A stretch of 64,000 bases of DNA from Microtetraspora malaysiensis (GTDB lineage Bacteria > Actinomycetota > Actinomycetes > Streptosporangiales > Streptosporangiaceae), in assembly GCF_001528665.1 (NCBI RefSeq), contig NZ_BBYJ01000009.1, forward strand, positions 248,001 through 312,000. Reading direction: 5' to 3'. The position numbers and the translations under genes were made by a program. The stretch's first letter is position 1. Each line of letters opens with the position of its first letter. The notes beneath the pieces were generated by a model. That model saw only the letters and a list, made by a program, of their open reading frames with translations. It did not search any database and was not told the DNA's origin. Below, in pieces: positions 18,915 through 28,083 of this stretch.

Positions 18915-19526
18915 ATGCCGAGACAGGTGGACCATGATCAGCGCCGCCGCCAGATCGCCGAAGCCGTCTGGCGCCTGGCCACCCGCGGTGGCCTTGAAGA
19001 CGTCACCTTGAGGCAGGTCGCTGCGGAGGCCGGGGTTTCCGCCCGGCTGCTGCAGTACTACTTCGGCACCCGCGAGCAGTTGCTACTCGGCGCGCTGGAG
19101 ATCCTCAACGACGACGCCGAGCAACGGGCCCGCGAACGCCTCGCGATGCTCGGCGACGCCCCCGGCATGCACGCGATCGTGCGGGGAGTGCTGCTCGAGC
19201 TGCTACCGCTGGATGAAGAACGGCGTAACCGGCACCTGGTGTACGCCGCTTACTTCGTTCGCTTCCTGACCGACCCCGCCCTGGCCAAGGTCGCCCACGA
19301 CGCGCCGCGTGCGCTGGAGAACCTCGTCGCCGACCTGATCGCGCGAGGGCAGGAGCTCGACCAGGTGCCCCAGGACATCAACGCCGCGGCCGAGGCCGTG
19401 TTCCTGGTGGCAGGCGCCGAGGGGGTGCAGTCGAGCGTTCTGCTGAGGCAGCGGTCCGCTGAAGACGCCGTAGCCATGATCGACCACCAGCTCGCTCGCG
19501 TCTTCACCACGACGAACTGTGAGTGA
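18915..19526 (+). CDS. TetR/AcrR-family transcriptional regulator
   Basis: A 203-residue regulator. The N-terminal helix-turn-helix is within about 12-58 (RRRQIAEAVWRLATRGGLEDVTLRQVAAEAGVSARLLQYYFGTREQLL), with the YYF-x-T-R-E-x-L ending typical of TetR. The C-terminal ligand domain is divergent. AAGGGA lies 8 bp before the ATG. It is divergent from the membrane protein/esterase operon and the twin palindromes in the 136-bp gap are its likely operators, so it probably represses the esterase until a ligand (maybe the ester or its product) binds. Confidence 0.9.
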   Translation: MPRQVDHDQRRRQIAEAVWRLATRGGLEDVTLRQVAAEAGVSARLLQYYFGTREQLLLGALEILNDDAEQRARERLAMLGDAPGMHAIVRGVLLELLPLDEERRNRHLVYAAYFVRFLTDPALAKVAHDAPRALENLVADLIARGQELDQVPQDINAAAEAVFLVAGAEGVQSSVLLRQRSAEDAVAMIDHQLARVFTTTNCE

Positions 19527-19649
19527 GCACCTCCTCGAACCCGTCCGTGCCCACCTCCGAGGCGCGGGCGCCCAGCAGATCCCCCAGCGCCGCCGGCAGG
19601 AGCACAGCCTTCCCAGCAGCCCCGATCACCACGATCTTTGATCCCGATG

Positions 19650-21446
19650 TCAGGCGCCGGAGGCGCGGGATGCCGCGATCAGGGTCTCGGACTCCCACAG
19701 ATCCCGGTAGTAACCGGGTGCCGACACCAGCTCGGCGTGCGTGCCGCGCTGGGTCACCCGGCCGTCCTCCAGGACCACGATCTCGTCGACCTGCTCCAGC
19801 CCGCGCAGCCGGTGGGTGACGAGCAGGGTCGTCCGGCCGCGCGTCGCGTCGAGCAGGTCGGCGGTCAGCGCGTCGGCCGTCTCCTCGTCCAGCGCCTCCG
19901 CCGGCTCGTCGAGCAGCAGCACCGACGGATCGAAGAGCAGGGCCCGCGCGAGCGCCAGACGCTGGAGCTGGCCGCCCGACACGGTCCGGCCGTCCTCCCC
20001 TAGCACCGTGTCCCAGCCGGTGCGCTCCGCCCACGCGTCCAGTCGTGCCCGCCGTACGGACTCGGCCAGCTCGCCGTCGGACGCCTCCGGCCCGGCGAGG
20101 CGCAGGTTGTCACGGAAGGACGCCTGGAACACGTACGGATCCTGGGTCAGCCCCGTCATCACCGCGCGGACGTCGTCCGTGGCGTAGGAACGGATGTCCA
20201 CCCCGTTGATCCTGATGTCTCCCGAGCCGATGTCCACGGTGCGCATCAGCGCGGACAGCAGGGTGCTCTTCCCGGCTCCGCTCGGCCCGACGACCGCCAC
20301 CCTCCGGCCCGGGGTGAGGGTCAGGCTGACCCCGTCGAGCGCCGGGGCGCGGTCGCCGTGGCGGATGACGAGGTCCGCCACCTCCACGGTCAGCGGTGCC
20401 TCCGGCGGTGGCGCGGGCGCGTCCGGTTCGGTCACCGTCACCGGGGTTTCCCGGACTTCCGCCAGCCTGTGCAGCGCGGCGGACACCCCCGCGAAGCGTT
20501 CCCCGGCCGCGGCCAGCGGCAGCACCGGCTCGAAGGAGACCAGCGCGGTCAGGGCGAGAACGGCGGTCGCCACCTGGCCGAGCCCGGCGGCCTGGGCGAT
20601 CAGCGCGATCGCCGCCACGGTCGATCCCTGGACCAGGACGCCGAGCCCGAGGGCGGTCGCGTTGATCCTGGTCTGCCCCCGCTCCAGCGCGGCGAGACGG
20701 GCGTCCGCCGCCATGCCGTCCGAGAGGGCCCGCTCCTTCGCCCCGTACGCGGCGAGGTCGGCCGCGCCGTGGACCAGGTCGGCCACCCGGGCCGCCAGCT
20801 CGGCTCGCGCCGGGGCGATCCTGGCCGACCAGCGGCGGGCGGCGGCGGCCGTGCCCGCGGGGAGGAGCACGCCCGCGACCAGCAGTCCGAGGGCGAGCAC
20901 GAGCGCGGCCACAGGCAGCAGGAACGCGCCGATGACGACGGCCGCGATCCCGGTGAGCAGCGCGGCGATCGCGGGCAGCAGGCAGCGGACCAGCAGGTCC
21001 TGCACCGCTTCGGTGTCGTCCACCATGCGGCTGAGCAGGTCGGCGCCGCGCTGGCGGAGCGGTCCGGCGGGGATCAGCGAGTCGTACAGCCGCTCGCGCG
21101 TGGCCGCCTGCGCCCGCAGCGCGACGTCGTGCCCGGTGAGGCGCTCCGCGTAGCGCAGCACGCCCTTGCCGGTCGCGAACGCGCGCACCCCGACGATCGC
21201 GACCGAGAGCGCGGCCAGTGGCGGCTGCTCGGCGGCCCGGGTGATCAGCCACGCCGCCGACGCGATCAGCGCGACCCCCGCGAGGTCGGCGGCCGAACCG
21301 GCGAGCGCGGCGACGACCAGCCTGCGGGCCATCCCCGGGCCGAGAAGCGTTCTGATCATCCGGGTTCCCCGGACGCTCCCGCCGGCGCGGCCACTCACCG
21401 TGCCGGTGCTGTCGGTCGTGGCGGTGCTGTCGGTCGTGGCGGTCAT
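19650..21446 (-). CDS. cydC: Thiol reductant ABC exporter subunit CydC
   Basis: A 598-residue ABC half-transporter. A Thr/Ser-rich N-terminus precedes a six-helix membrane domain (about 35-330). The ATPase has Walker A GPSGAGKST, signature VSGGQLQRLALARA and Walker B VLLLDEPAEALD. The start ATG overlaps the cydD stop (ATGA). CydDC exports cysteine and glutathione-type thiols and is needed for assembly of cytochrome bd oxidase. The cydAB genes that often accompany it in actinomycetes are not in the window. The first codons contain a duplicated Thr/Asp/Ser repeat. Confidence 0.88.
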   Translation of the reverse strand: MTATTDSTATTDSTGTVSGRAGGSVRGTRMIRTLLGPGMARRLVVAALAGSAADLAGVALIASAAWLITRAAEQPPLAALSVAIVGVRAFATGKGVLRYAERLTGHDVALRAQAATRERLYDSLIPAGPLRQRGADLLSRMVDDTEAVQDLLVRCLLPAIAALLTGIAAVVIGAFLLPVAALVLALGLLVAGVLLPAGTAAAARRWSARIAPARAELAARVADLVHGAADLAAYGAKERALSDGMAADARLAALERGQTRINATALGLGVLVQGSTVAAIALIAQAAGLGQVATAVLALTALVSFEPVLPLAAAGERFAGVSAALHRLAEVRETPVTVTEPDAPAPPPEAPLTVEVADLVIRHGDRAPALDGVSLTLTPGRRVAVVGPSGAGKSTLLSALMRTVDIGSGDIRINGVDIRSYATDDVRAVMTGLTQDPYVFQASFRDNLRLAGPEASDGELAESVRRARLDAWAERTGWDTVLGEDGRTVSGGQLQRLALARALLFDPSVLLLDEPAEALDEETADALTADLLDATRGRTTLLVTHRLRGLEQVDEIVVLEDGRVTQRGTHAELVSAPGYYRDLWESETLIAASRASGA

Positions 21447-23143
21447 CGGGCGTCGCCCCTTTCCGCCGTGAGGGCGTCGGAGTGGCGGTCGTGGACGATC
21501 CGGCCCGCCCCGATGCGGACGACCCGGTCGGCGAGGCCGATCATCGCGGGGCGGTGCGCCACCACGATCGCCGTACGGCCCTCGGCCAGGGTGCGGGTGG
21601 CCTCCACCACGGCGGCCTCGCTGCGGCCGTCCAGGCGGGCGGTGGGCTCGTCGAGCAGCAGAACCTCCGCTGACGGCCGGCAGAAGGCCCGGGCCAGCGC
21701 GACCCGCTGGCGCTGCCCCGCCGACAGGTTCACACCGCGCTCGCCGAGCACCGTCTCGTAGCCCTGCGGCATCGCCTCGACGAACCCGGCGGCCTGCGCG
21801 GAGGCCGCCGCGGCGCGGATCAGTTCGGGGGAGGCGGCGCCGCCCAGCCCGATGTTGTCCGCGACCGACATGGCGAACAGGTGCGGCCGCTGCGGCACGA
21901 AGGCCAGTCTGCGGCGCCACTCGTCCAGGTCCAGGGTGGCGAGATCGACGCCGTCGACCAGCACCCGGCCCTCGGACGGCGTGATGAACCCGAGGAGCAG
22001 GTGGAGCAGCGTGCTCTTCCCGCCGCCGCTCTCTCCGACGAGCGCGACCCGCTCGCCGGGCGCGACGACGAGGGACACGTCGTCGAGCGCGGGCTCCTCC
22101 CGGCCGGGATAGCGGACGGTCACGTGCTCAAAGCGGATCTCCGGGGGCCGCGCGCCCGCACGCCGGGCCTCCCGAGGCTGGGTGTCCCGCGTCCCCCCGG
22201 CCCGGCCGGCCCGATCCCCGGAGGCCGGGGTGAGCAGGGCGAACGCCTCGTCCGCGGCCGCCACGCCCTCGACCGACGCGTGGAACTTCGTCCCCATCGC
22301 CCGCAGCGGCAGGTACGCCTCCGGAGCGAGCAGGAGGACGAGCAGGGCCGTGTCGAGGTGGAGGGAGCCCGACAGCAGCCGGAGCCCGACGGGAACGGCC
22401 ACGAGGGCGAGCGAGAGTGAGGCGACGAGCTCCAGCACCAGGGACGACAGGAACGCCACCCGCAGCGTGCGCATCGTGGCCGCCCGGTGCGCGGCGGCGA
22501 CCTCGCGGATCACCGTGGACTGGTGGCGCGCCCGCCCGAAGGCCCGGAGCGTCGGCAGGCCGCGCACCACGTCCAGGAAGTGCCCGCCGAGCCGGGACAG
22601 CGCCCGCCACTGCCGTTCGGTCACGGTCTTGGTCGTCCACCCCACAAGAGCGCCGAAGACCGGGATGAGCGGAAGCGTGACCAGGACGATCAGCGCGCTG
22701 GCGAGGTCGGCGACGAAGAGCCGGGCCAGCACGGCGATGGGCACGACGGACGCGACCGCCGCCGCGGGCAGATACCCGCTCAGGTAGGGGTCGAGCGCGT
22801 CGAGGCCGCGGCCGACGAGCGTGACCAGCTCGCCCGAGCGTGGTCCCGCCGGTCCGGACTCCTGGAACCGCCGCATCAGCCGGGCGCGCAGGACCGACTT
22901 GACGCCGGTGGCCGTTCGGCCGGCCGACACGCCCTGGAGCCAGCCGAGCGCGCCGCGCACGACCACGACCCCGACCAGGGGGAGGAGGGCCGCCAGGGCG
23001 AACCTTCCGGACAGCACGCCCGAGAGCAGCTCGGCCTGCGCGAGCACGAGCAGACCGGCGAGGACGGCGGCGGCGAGGCAGAGGGCCAGATGGCGCCGCA
23101 CGGCCGGTTCCGCGCGGGCGAGCCGCAGGAGATCTTTGTGCAT
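21443..23143 (-). CDS. cydD: Thiol reductant ABC exporter subunit CydD
   Basis: A 566-residue ABC half-transporter with a membrane domain (about 15-300) and an ATPase bearing Walker A GESGGGKST, signature LSAGQRQRVALARA and Walker B VLLLDEPTARLD. Conserved membrane-domain stretches (SGELVTLVGRGLDALDPYLSGYLP, GLPTLRAFGRARHQ) fit CydD. It is the first gene of the cydDC pair and is translationally coupled to cydC. The 208 bp upstream contain no other gene. Confidence 0.88.
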   Translation of the reverse strand: MHKDLLRLARAEPAVRRHLALCLAAAVLAGLLVLAQAELLSGVLSGRFALAALLPLVGVVVVRGALGWLQGVSAGRTATGVKSVLRARLMRRFQESGPAGPRSGELVTLVGRGLDALDPYLSGYLPAAAVASVVPIAVLARLFVADLASALIVLVTLPLIPVFGALVGWTTKTVTERQWRALSRLGGHFLDVVRGLPTLRAFGRARHQSTVIREVAAAHRAATMRTLRVAFLSSLVLELVASLSLALVAVPVGLRLLSGSLHLDTALLVLLLAPEAYLPLRAMGTKFHASVEGVAAADEAFALLTPASGDRAGRAGGTRDTQPREARRAGARPPEIRFEHVTVRYPGREEPALDDVSLVVAPGERVALVGESGGGKSTLLHLLLGFITPSEGRVLVDGVDLATLDLDEWRRRLAFVPQRPHLFAMSVADNIGLGGAASPELIRAAAASAQAAGFVEAMPQGYETVLGERGVNLSAGQRQRVALARAFCRPSAEVLLLDEPTARLDGRSEAAVVEATRTLAEGRTAIVVAHRPAMIGLADRVVRIGAGRIVHDRHSDALTAERGDAR

Positions 23144-23351
23144 ATACCCTTCAGTATTCCCGAATGCCCGGAGTGCCCCCGACGTGCGCGATCACGCGAG
23201 CCGGAGAGAGCGTGCGCGGTCGCCACGGCGCACGAACGGCCTCGGGGACGGAAACGATCGAGGCCACGGGAACACCATGGCACCCGGTGGGGCCGGTGCC
23301 GATTTCGGGGCGGGCGTTGCACCGCCGTCGGCGGGTGCGGCGGACCGGAGG

Positions 23352-24944
23352 TCAGGGCTGCGACCGGGGAGGGTCGTGGGACTCGCCCGGCCCGGGCGCC
23401 ACCCGGGCGGCCAGATCGGCGCGTACGGCGACGCCGGAGCGAGCCGCGGCATGGGCGCCGGACACGGCGCCACGGGTGGCGGTCGCCCCGGCACGCGGGC
23501 GGGGCACGACGGCGCGCGCGGCGGGCGGCGGCGCCTGCGCGGGAACGCCGCTCCCCGTCCACGGCGGGCGGCGCGCCACGTGCTGGGGAGCCGAGGACGA
23601 CCACAGCAGGCTTCCGGCGGCGACCGCGGCGACGAGGACCAGCCAGGCGAGCGCGCGGCCGGTCCGCAGGCCGTACCCGCACAGCAGCCAGTAGACGCCG
23701 AGGACGGCCCGGGCGGCGGGACCGGCGGCGGACATCCGGCGCATCTCCATCGCGCCGAACGCGAAGTCGGTCGCGGTGCGTTCGTCGTCCACCCGAAGGC
23801 CCGTGTACAGATGTTTCAGACGGCCGGGATCGACCGCCGGCCGGGCCGGGCCGAAGCGCCAGGCGTGCTCGTCGGCGAGGACCTGGCGTTTGCTCCACCA
23901 CCGGACGGGCGGCCAGCTCAGCCGGAGCTGGACGCCGCGCGGGGTGGTGGCGAACACGCAGCCGGAAAGCCGCAGCCGTCCCGGGTCGGGCACCCCGGCG
24001 AGGTGGCATCCGCTCAGGTCCACGCCCGACAGGGACAGCCGGTCGACGTCGAGCCGTTCCAGGGACAGCACCCGCACCCGGCCGGAGCGGCGGACGAGGC
24101 TCGCCTGGCCGCGGGAGACGAGGCCGCTCAGGTCCACGTCGGCGTCGGCGAGCCGGAGCGTGAGCCGCCCCTCGGTCCGGACGTTGCTGAGGTCGACCAG
24201 GCAGCCGGACGCGTCGATCTCCAGCTTGCCGTCGGCCCGCGCCCCCGCGAGGGCGAGCCGCCCGGCGACGGACCCGGGGGACAGGTACGCCTCGGCCGCG
24301 AACCGGGCGCCCTCGAACACGGCGGCGCCGTCGAACCGGGCCCGGGACAGGGAGACGGCCCGGCGGAACCGCGCGCCGCGAAACCGGGCCTCGCCGTGGA
24401 ACCCGGTGCCGTCGAACGAGGTGAACCCGCGGAACTCGGCCTGGTCGAAGGACGCCGACGACAGGCAGGCGTCGCCGAAGAGCGCGTCGCTGCCCACGCT
24501 GGACCGGTCGAACGAGGCGTGGCCGTGGACGCGCGAGCCGTGCATGGTCAGCTCGCGGGCGAACACCGCCGCGCCGAAGGAGGCGTTGCCGGTGAACCGG
24601 GCGCCGAAGAACGAGGCCAGGCCGTCGAACCGGGCCCGGTCGAACGTCGCGTCGCCCAGGAACTCCACCCCGGCGAACCGCGCGGGACCGGTGAAGCGGG
24701 CCAGGTCGAACCGGGCCCGGCCGAGGCGGCGGCAGGCCGCGTCCAGCACGAGGTCGAGCAGTTCGGCGCTCACCGCCGTGCCGCGTAGATCGACGGCCTG
24801 CCCGGGGGAGAGGGACCGGAGCGTGGACTCCAGCTCGCCGGGGTCCAGGTGCGCCAGGCAGCGTCCGTACGGCGGATGCGCGGCGCCGGGACAGTCGTCG
24901 CGCGCGCACGTGGTCCAGCCGACGTCGAGAAGGCTTGGGGGCAT
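23352..24944 (-). CDS. Pentapeptide-repeat membrane protein
   Basis: A 530-residue protein. A cysteine-containing N-terminus (CARDDCPGAAHPPYGRCLAH, possible small metal site) leads into a long run, about residues 75-235, with Phe or Leu at every fifth position (ARFTGPARFAGVEFLGDATFDRA and so on), the mark of a quadrilateral pentapeptide-repeat helix. Shorter repeats continue to about 340. One or two membrane segments follow (about 412-445) and a Pro/Ala-rich tail ends the protein. Function unknown; these repeats often mediate protein contacts. No Shine-Dalgarno is seen before ATG 24944. Confidence 0.8.
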   Translation of the reverse strand: MPPSLLDVGWTTCARDDCPGAAHPPYGRCLAHLDPGELESTLRSLSPGQAVDLRGTAVSAELLDLVLDAACRRLGRARFDLARFTGPARFAGVEFLGDATFDRARFDGLASFFGARFTGNASFGAAVFARELTMHGSRVHGHASFDRSSVGSDALFGDACLSSASFDQAEFRGFTSFDGTGFHGEARFRGARFRRAVSLSRARFDGAAVFEGARFAAEAYLSPGSVAGRLALAGARADGKLEIDASGCLVDLSNVRTEGRLTLRLADADVDLSGLVSRGQASLVRRSGRVRVLSLERLDVDRLSLSGVDLSGCHLAGVPDPGRLRLSGCVFATTPRGVQLRLSWPPVRWWSKRQVLADEHAWRFGPARPAVDPGRLKHLYTGLRVDDERTATDFAFGAMEMRRMSAAGPAARAVLGVYWLLCGYGLRTGRALAWLVLVAAVAAGSLLWSSSAPQHVARRPPWTGSGVPAQAPPPAARAVVPRPRAGATATRGAVSGAHAAARSGVAVRADLAARVAPGPGESHDPPRSQP

Positions 24945-25114
24945 AGGAGAGACATACCCGCATTCACCGGTGTAAGGGACGTTCGCGGTGAGTGAGGTTC
25001 CGGTTCCGGAAAGGTGAGGCGATCGGCCGTCGTGCGCGCCGGGGGCGGCCGGATGGAATGCTGGGCGGTGGGCACGTGGTTATGCGGTCGAAAACGCAGA
25101 CGAGAGGAGTCGCC

Positions 25115-25483
25115 GTGGCGACCATCGAGGTAACCGAGAAGAACTTCAACGAGATCGCCGACAAGGGCATCGTCCTGCTGGACTTCTGGGCGTCGTGGTG
25201 CGGCCCGTGCCGCACGTTCGCGCCGATCTTCGAGAAGGCCTCGGAGCAGAACGCCGACATCACGTTCGGCAAGATCGACACGGAGGCCCAGCCCGCTCTG
25301 TCGGAAGGGTTCGACATCACGGCGATCCCCACGATCATGGCGATCCGGGACGGCATCGTGGTCTTCGCCCAGCCCGGGGCGCTGCCCGCTCCGGCGCTCG
25401 AGGACCTGATCAAGCAGCTCCGGGCGCTCGACATGGACGCCATCCGCGCCGAGATCGCGGCGGATATGGAGCAGAAGAAGTAA
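25115..25483 (+). CDS. Thioredoxin
   Basis: A 122-residue thioredoxin-fold protein with the redox motif WCGPC (Cys29, Cys32) and a cis-proline segment ITAIPTIMAI. GTG 25115 has GAGAGGAG 6 bp upstream; ATG 25082 would add 11 residues and is less likely. The C-terminus has a slightly longer helix than classic TrxA (DMDAIRAEIAADMEQKK). It reduces cytoplasmic disulfides. It stands alone, divergent from the pentapeptide-repeat gene across 170 bp. Confidence 0.92.
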   Translation: MATIEVTEKNFNEIADKGIVLLDFWASWCGPCRTFAPIFEKASEQNADITFGKIDTEAQPALSEGFDITAIPTIMAIRDGIVVFAQPGALPAPALEDLIKQLRALDMDAIRAEIAADMEQKK

Positions 25484-25630
25484 GGCCCGGCCCGGCCCGC
25501 GTGTCCGCGGGCGGCCGGGCCGTCCCGACCCGTCGGCGAAGATCCCGACGGCCCGGCGAGGGCCGCCGGTTCACGAGCGGTGCTCGGAACCGGCGGTTCG
25601 GTGTCGTACGGCGCCGCCGAAGCGCGCCGC

Positions 25631-26968
25631 TCAGTGCTGCGAGCGGTAGAGCTCCGCGACGCGGAAGGCCAGATCCAGCGACTGGCCGCGGTTGAGGCGC
25701 GGGTCGCAGGCGGTCTCGTAGCGCAGCGCCAGGTCCTCTTCCACGATCGGGTGGCCGCCGCCCACGCACTCGGTCACGTCGTCGCCCGTGAACTCGATGT
25801 GGATGCCGCCCGGGTGGGTGCCCAGCGCCCGGTGCACCTCGAAGAACCCGGCCACCTCGTCGAGCACGTCGTCCAGGTGGCGGGTCTTGTGGCCGCTCGG
25901 GGCCTCGAAGGTGTTGCCGTGCATCGGGTCGCAGATCCACGCCACCGAGGCGCCACCGGCCGTGACCTTCTCCACCAGCGTCGGCAGCGCCTCGCGGACC
26001 TTGCCCGCGCCCATCCGGCTGATGAAGGTGAGCCGTCCCGGCTCGTTGTCCGGGTTGAGCTTCTCGACCAGCGTGAGCGCCTCCTCGGGCGAGGTCGTCG
26101 GCCCGAGCTTCACCCCGATCGGGTTCTGGATCCTGCTGAAGAACTCCACGTGCGCGCCGTCGAGCTGCCGGGTGCGCTCGCCGATCCACACCATGTGCGC
26201 CGACACGTCGTACGGCAGGCCGGTCCGGGAGTCGATGCGGGTGAGCGCGCGGTCGTAGTCGAGGATGAGCGCCTCGTGCGAGGAGTAGAAGTCCACCGTG
26301 TGGAACTCGGCCGGGTAGGGGCCGCAGGCCCGCATGAACGCGAGGGCCTGGTCGATCTCGCGGGCGAGCTGCTCGTACCGCTGCCCGGCCGGGGACGCGG
26401 CCACGAAGTCCTGGTTCCACGCGTGGACCTGCCGCAGGTCGGCGTAGCCGCCCTTGGCGAACGCGCGGGCCAGGTTCAGCGTGACGGCCGAGGAGTGGTA
26501 GGCGCGCAGCAGCCGGTCCGGGTCCGGCGTGCGGGCCTCGGCGGTGAACTCGAAGCCGTTCACCATGTCGCCGCGGTAGGCGGGCAGCTCCACACCGTCG
26601 CGGATCTCGGTGTTCTTGGAGCGCGGCTTGGCGAACTGGCCCGCCAGCCGGCCGATCTTGACGACCGGGACCTTCGCGGCGTAGGTGAGCACGATCGCCA
26701 TCTGGAGCAACGTCTTGAGCTTGTTGCGGACGTTGTCGGCGGTGGCGCCGGAGAAGGTCTCCGCGCAGTCTCCGCCCTGCAGGACGAAGGCCTCGCCGCG
26801 GGCCACGGCGGCCAGACGCGCCTTGAGATCGTCGCACTCCCCGGCGAACACCAGGGGCGGAAGGCCCTGAAGCTCGGCCACGACCTTGTCGAGTTCGGCG
26901 CGGTCGGGCCACTCCGGCTGCTGGGCCGCAGGCAGGTCACGCCATGAATCGAGATTGTTTGCGCTCAC
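25631..26968 (-). CDS. Class II 3-deoxy-7-phosphoheptulonate synthase (DAHP synthase)
   Basis: A 445-residue plant-type (class II) enzyme that condenses phosphoenolpyruvate and erythrose 4-phosphate in the first shikimate step. Seen are SWRDLPAAQQPEWPD at the start, FVLQGGDCAETF (Cys68 metal ligand), KIGRLAGQFAKPRS, ISRMGAGKVREALP, WICDPMHGNT and GGIHIEFTGDDVTECVGG. GTG 26968 has no ribosome site. A TAGCCT hexamer 8 bp before it suggests a leaderless mRNA. The start is wrapped by the palindrome GGTATACC. Confidence 0.93.
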   Translation of the reverse strand: MSANNLDSWRDLPAAQQPEWPDRAELDKVVAELQGLPPLVFAGECDDLKARLAAVARGEAFVLQGGDCAETFSGATADNVRNKLKTLLQMAIVLTYAAKVPVVKIGRLAGQFAKPRSKNTEIRDGVELPAYRGDMVNGFEFTAEARTPDPDRLLRAYHSSAVTLNLARAFAKGGYADLRQVHAWNQDFVAASPAGQRYEQLAREIDQALAFMRACGPYPAEFHTVDFYSSHEALILDYDRALTRIDSRTGLPYDVSAHMVWIGERTRQLDGAHVEFFSRIQNPIGVKLGPTTSPEEALTLVEKLNPDNEPGRLTFISRMGAGKVREALPTLVEKVTAGGASVAWICDPMHGNTFEAPSGHKTRHLDDVLDEVAGFFEVHRALGTHPGGIHIEFTGDDVTECVGGGHPIVEEDLALRYETACDPRLNRGQSLDLAFRVAELYRSQH

Positions 26969-27058
26969 GGTATACCAGGCTATGACACACGGTCGGTGAA
27001 TCTCACCGTCCTGTCCACGGAATGAGATCACGTCGGGAACGGCCGCGCCGAACCCGGG

Positions 27059-28063
27059 TCACCGGCCGCGCAGGACGTCGAGGGAGCGCGCGAGACACTC
27101 CGCTGTACGCGCCCGGACGGGCGCGTAGGACTCCTCCGGATATTGCCGGGGGCCGTCCTCCACGAGCATGATCAGATACAGGTAGGCCCGGTAGAGGGCG
27201 TCGCGGATCGGCGCCTCCGGATCCGCGGGCACGATCCCGCCCGCCTCCCGGTAGCCCGCCAGCATCGGGTCGTCGTCCCGCAGGTCCCCGAACAGCGTGG
27301 GCGTGACGAAATCGGCGAGCGGATCGCCCCAGAACGCCCGTTCGTGATCGATCAGCGCCTGGATCCGCGGCGTCCCGCCGCCGACGTCTTCCGGGCCGGT
27401 GAGGAAGACGTTGCCCGGCCAGACGTCGAAGTGGACGAGAACGGGCCGGGTCACCCGGTCCAGCGCGTCCGCGTTGGCGTGGACCAGGCCGGCGATCTCC
27501 AGGATCGAGGCGGGCAGCGGCGTCGCGTAGCGCACCGCGTCGTCGAGGATCGCCCCCACCATGGCGAGGAACGCCTCCCGCCAGCTCCGCCCCGTCAGCC
27601 CCGCGTACGGGTAGCCGTAGACGCCGTCGCCCAGGATCGTGTGCAGGCGGGCGAGGTGGCGGCCGAGCTCGAACCGCAGGCCGCTCTCCTCCTCGGGAGA
27701 GAGCGAGGCGCGGTTCCAGGGCACGCCGTCCAGCGCCGTGAGGATCAGGTAGTCGCCGCCGACCATGGGGTCGTCGTACCGCGCGTGCAGCAGGGCGGGG
27801 AGGGGCAGGCCCGCGGCCGAGGCCAGGTGGTAGACCATGGCCTCGGTCCGCAGCAGGTCCCGCTCGTACCTCAGCAGCTCCAGGTCCGGGGGAGGTCCGA
27901 CCTTGAGCACCACGTCGCGCCCGTCGTCCAGCCCGAGCCGCCACACGGCGTTGGCGTAGCCGTCGGGCAATTCCCGCGCGGACACGACGCCCACCCCCAG
28001 CGCGTGGAGCACCAGGGTGCGGAGCTGAGCGGGGGAGAGCCTCCGCTTCGTCCTGCTGTCCAT
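27059..28063 (-). CDS. APH-family phosphotransferase
   Basis: A 334-residue kinase-like protein of the aminoglycoside phosphotransferase/choline kinase superfamily. The catalytic loop is HFDVWPGN (Asp213, Asn218), the metal-binding Asp239 sits in LIDHERAFWGDPLADF, and the ATP lysine is probably Lys54 (VVLKVG). Substrate is unknown; the nearby aldose epimerase 20 bp upstream suggests a sugar or sugar-like alcohol rather than antibiotic resistance. A cluster role in self-resistance cannot be excluded. Confidence 0.8.
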   Translation of the reverse strand: MDSRTKRRLSPAQLRTLVLHALGVGVVSARELPDGYANAVWRLGLDDGRDVVLKVGPPPDLELLRYERDLLRTEAMVYHLASAAGLPLPALLHARYDDPMVGGDYLILTALDGVPWNRASLSPEEESGLRFELGRHLARLHTILGDGVYGYPYAGLTGRSWREAFLAMVGAILDDAVRYATPLPASILEIAGLVHANADALDRVTRPVLVHFDVWPGNVFLTGPEDVGGGTPRIQALIDHERAFWGDPLADFVTPTLFGDLRDDDPMLAGYREAGGIVPADPEAPIRDALYRAYLYLIMLVEDGPRQYPEESYAPVRARTAECLARSLDVLRGR

Positions 28064-28083
28064 GGGTGTTTTTCCGAAGGGGA

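Noticed and set aside
19504-20034. A 176-codon minus-strand frame between tetR and cydC
   Set aside because: It is an out-of-frame shadow of the cydC ATPase domain and tetR end, with low-complexity Arg/Gly/Ala translation.
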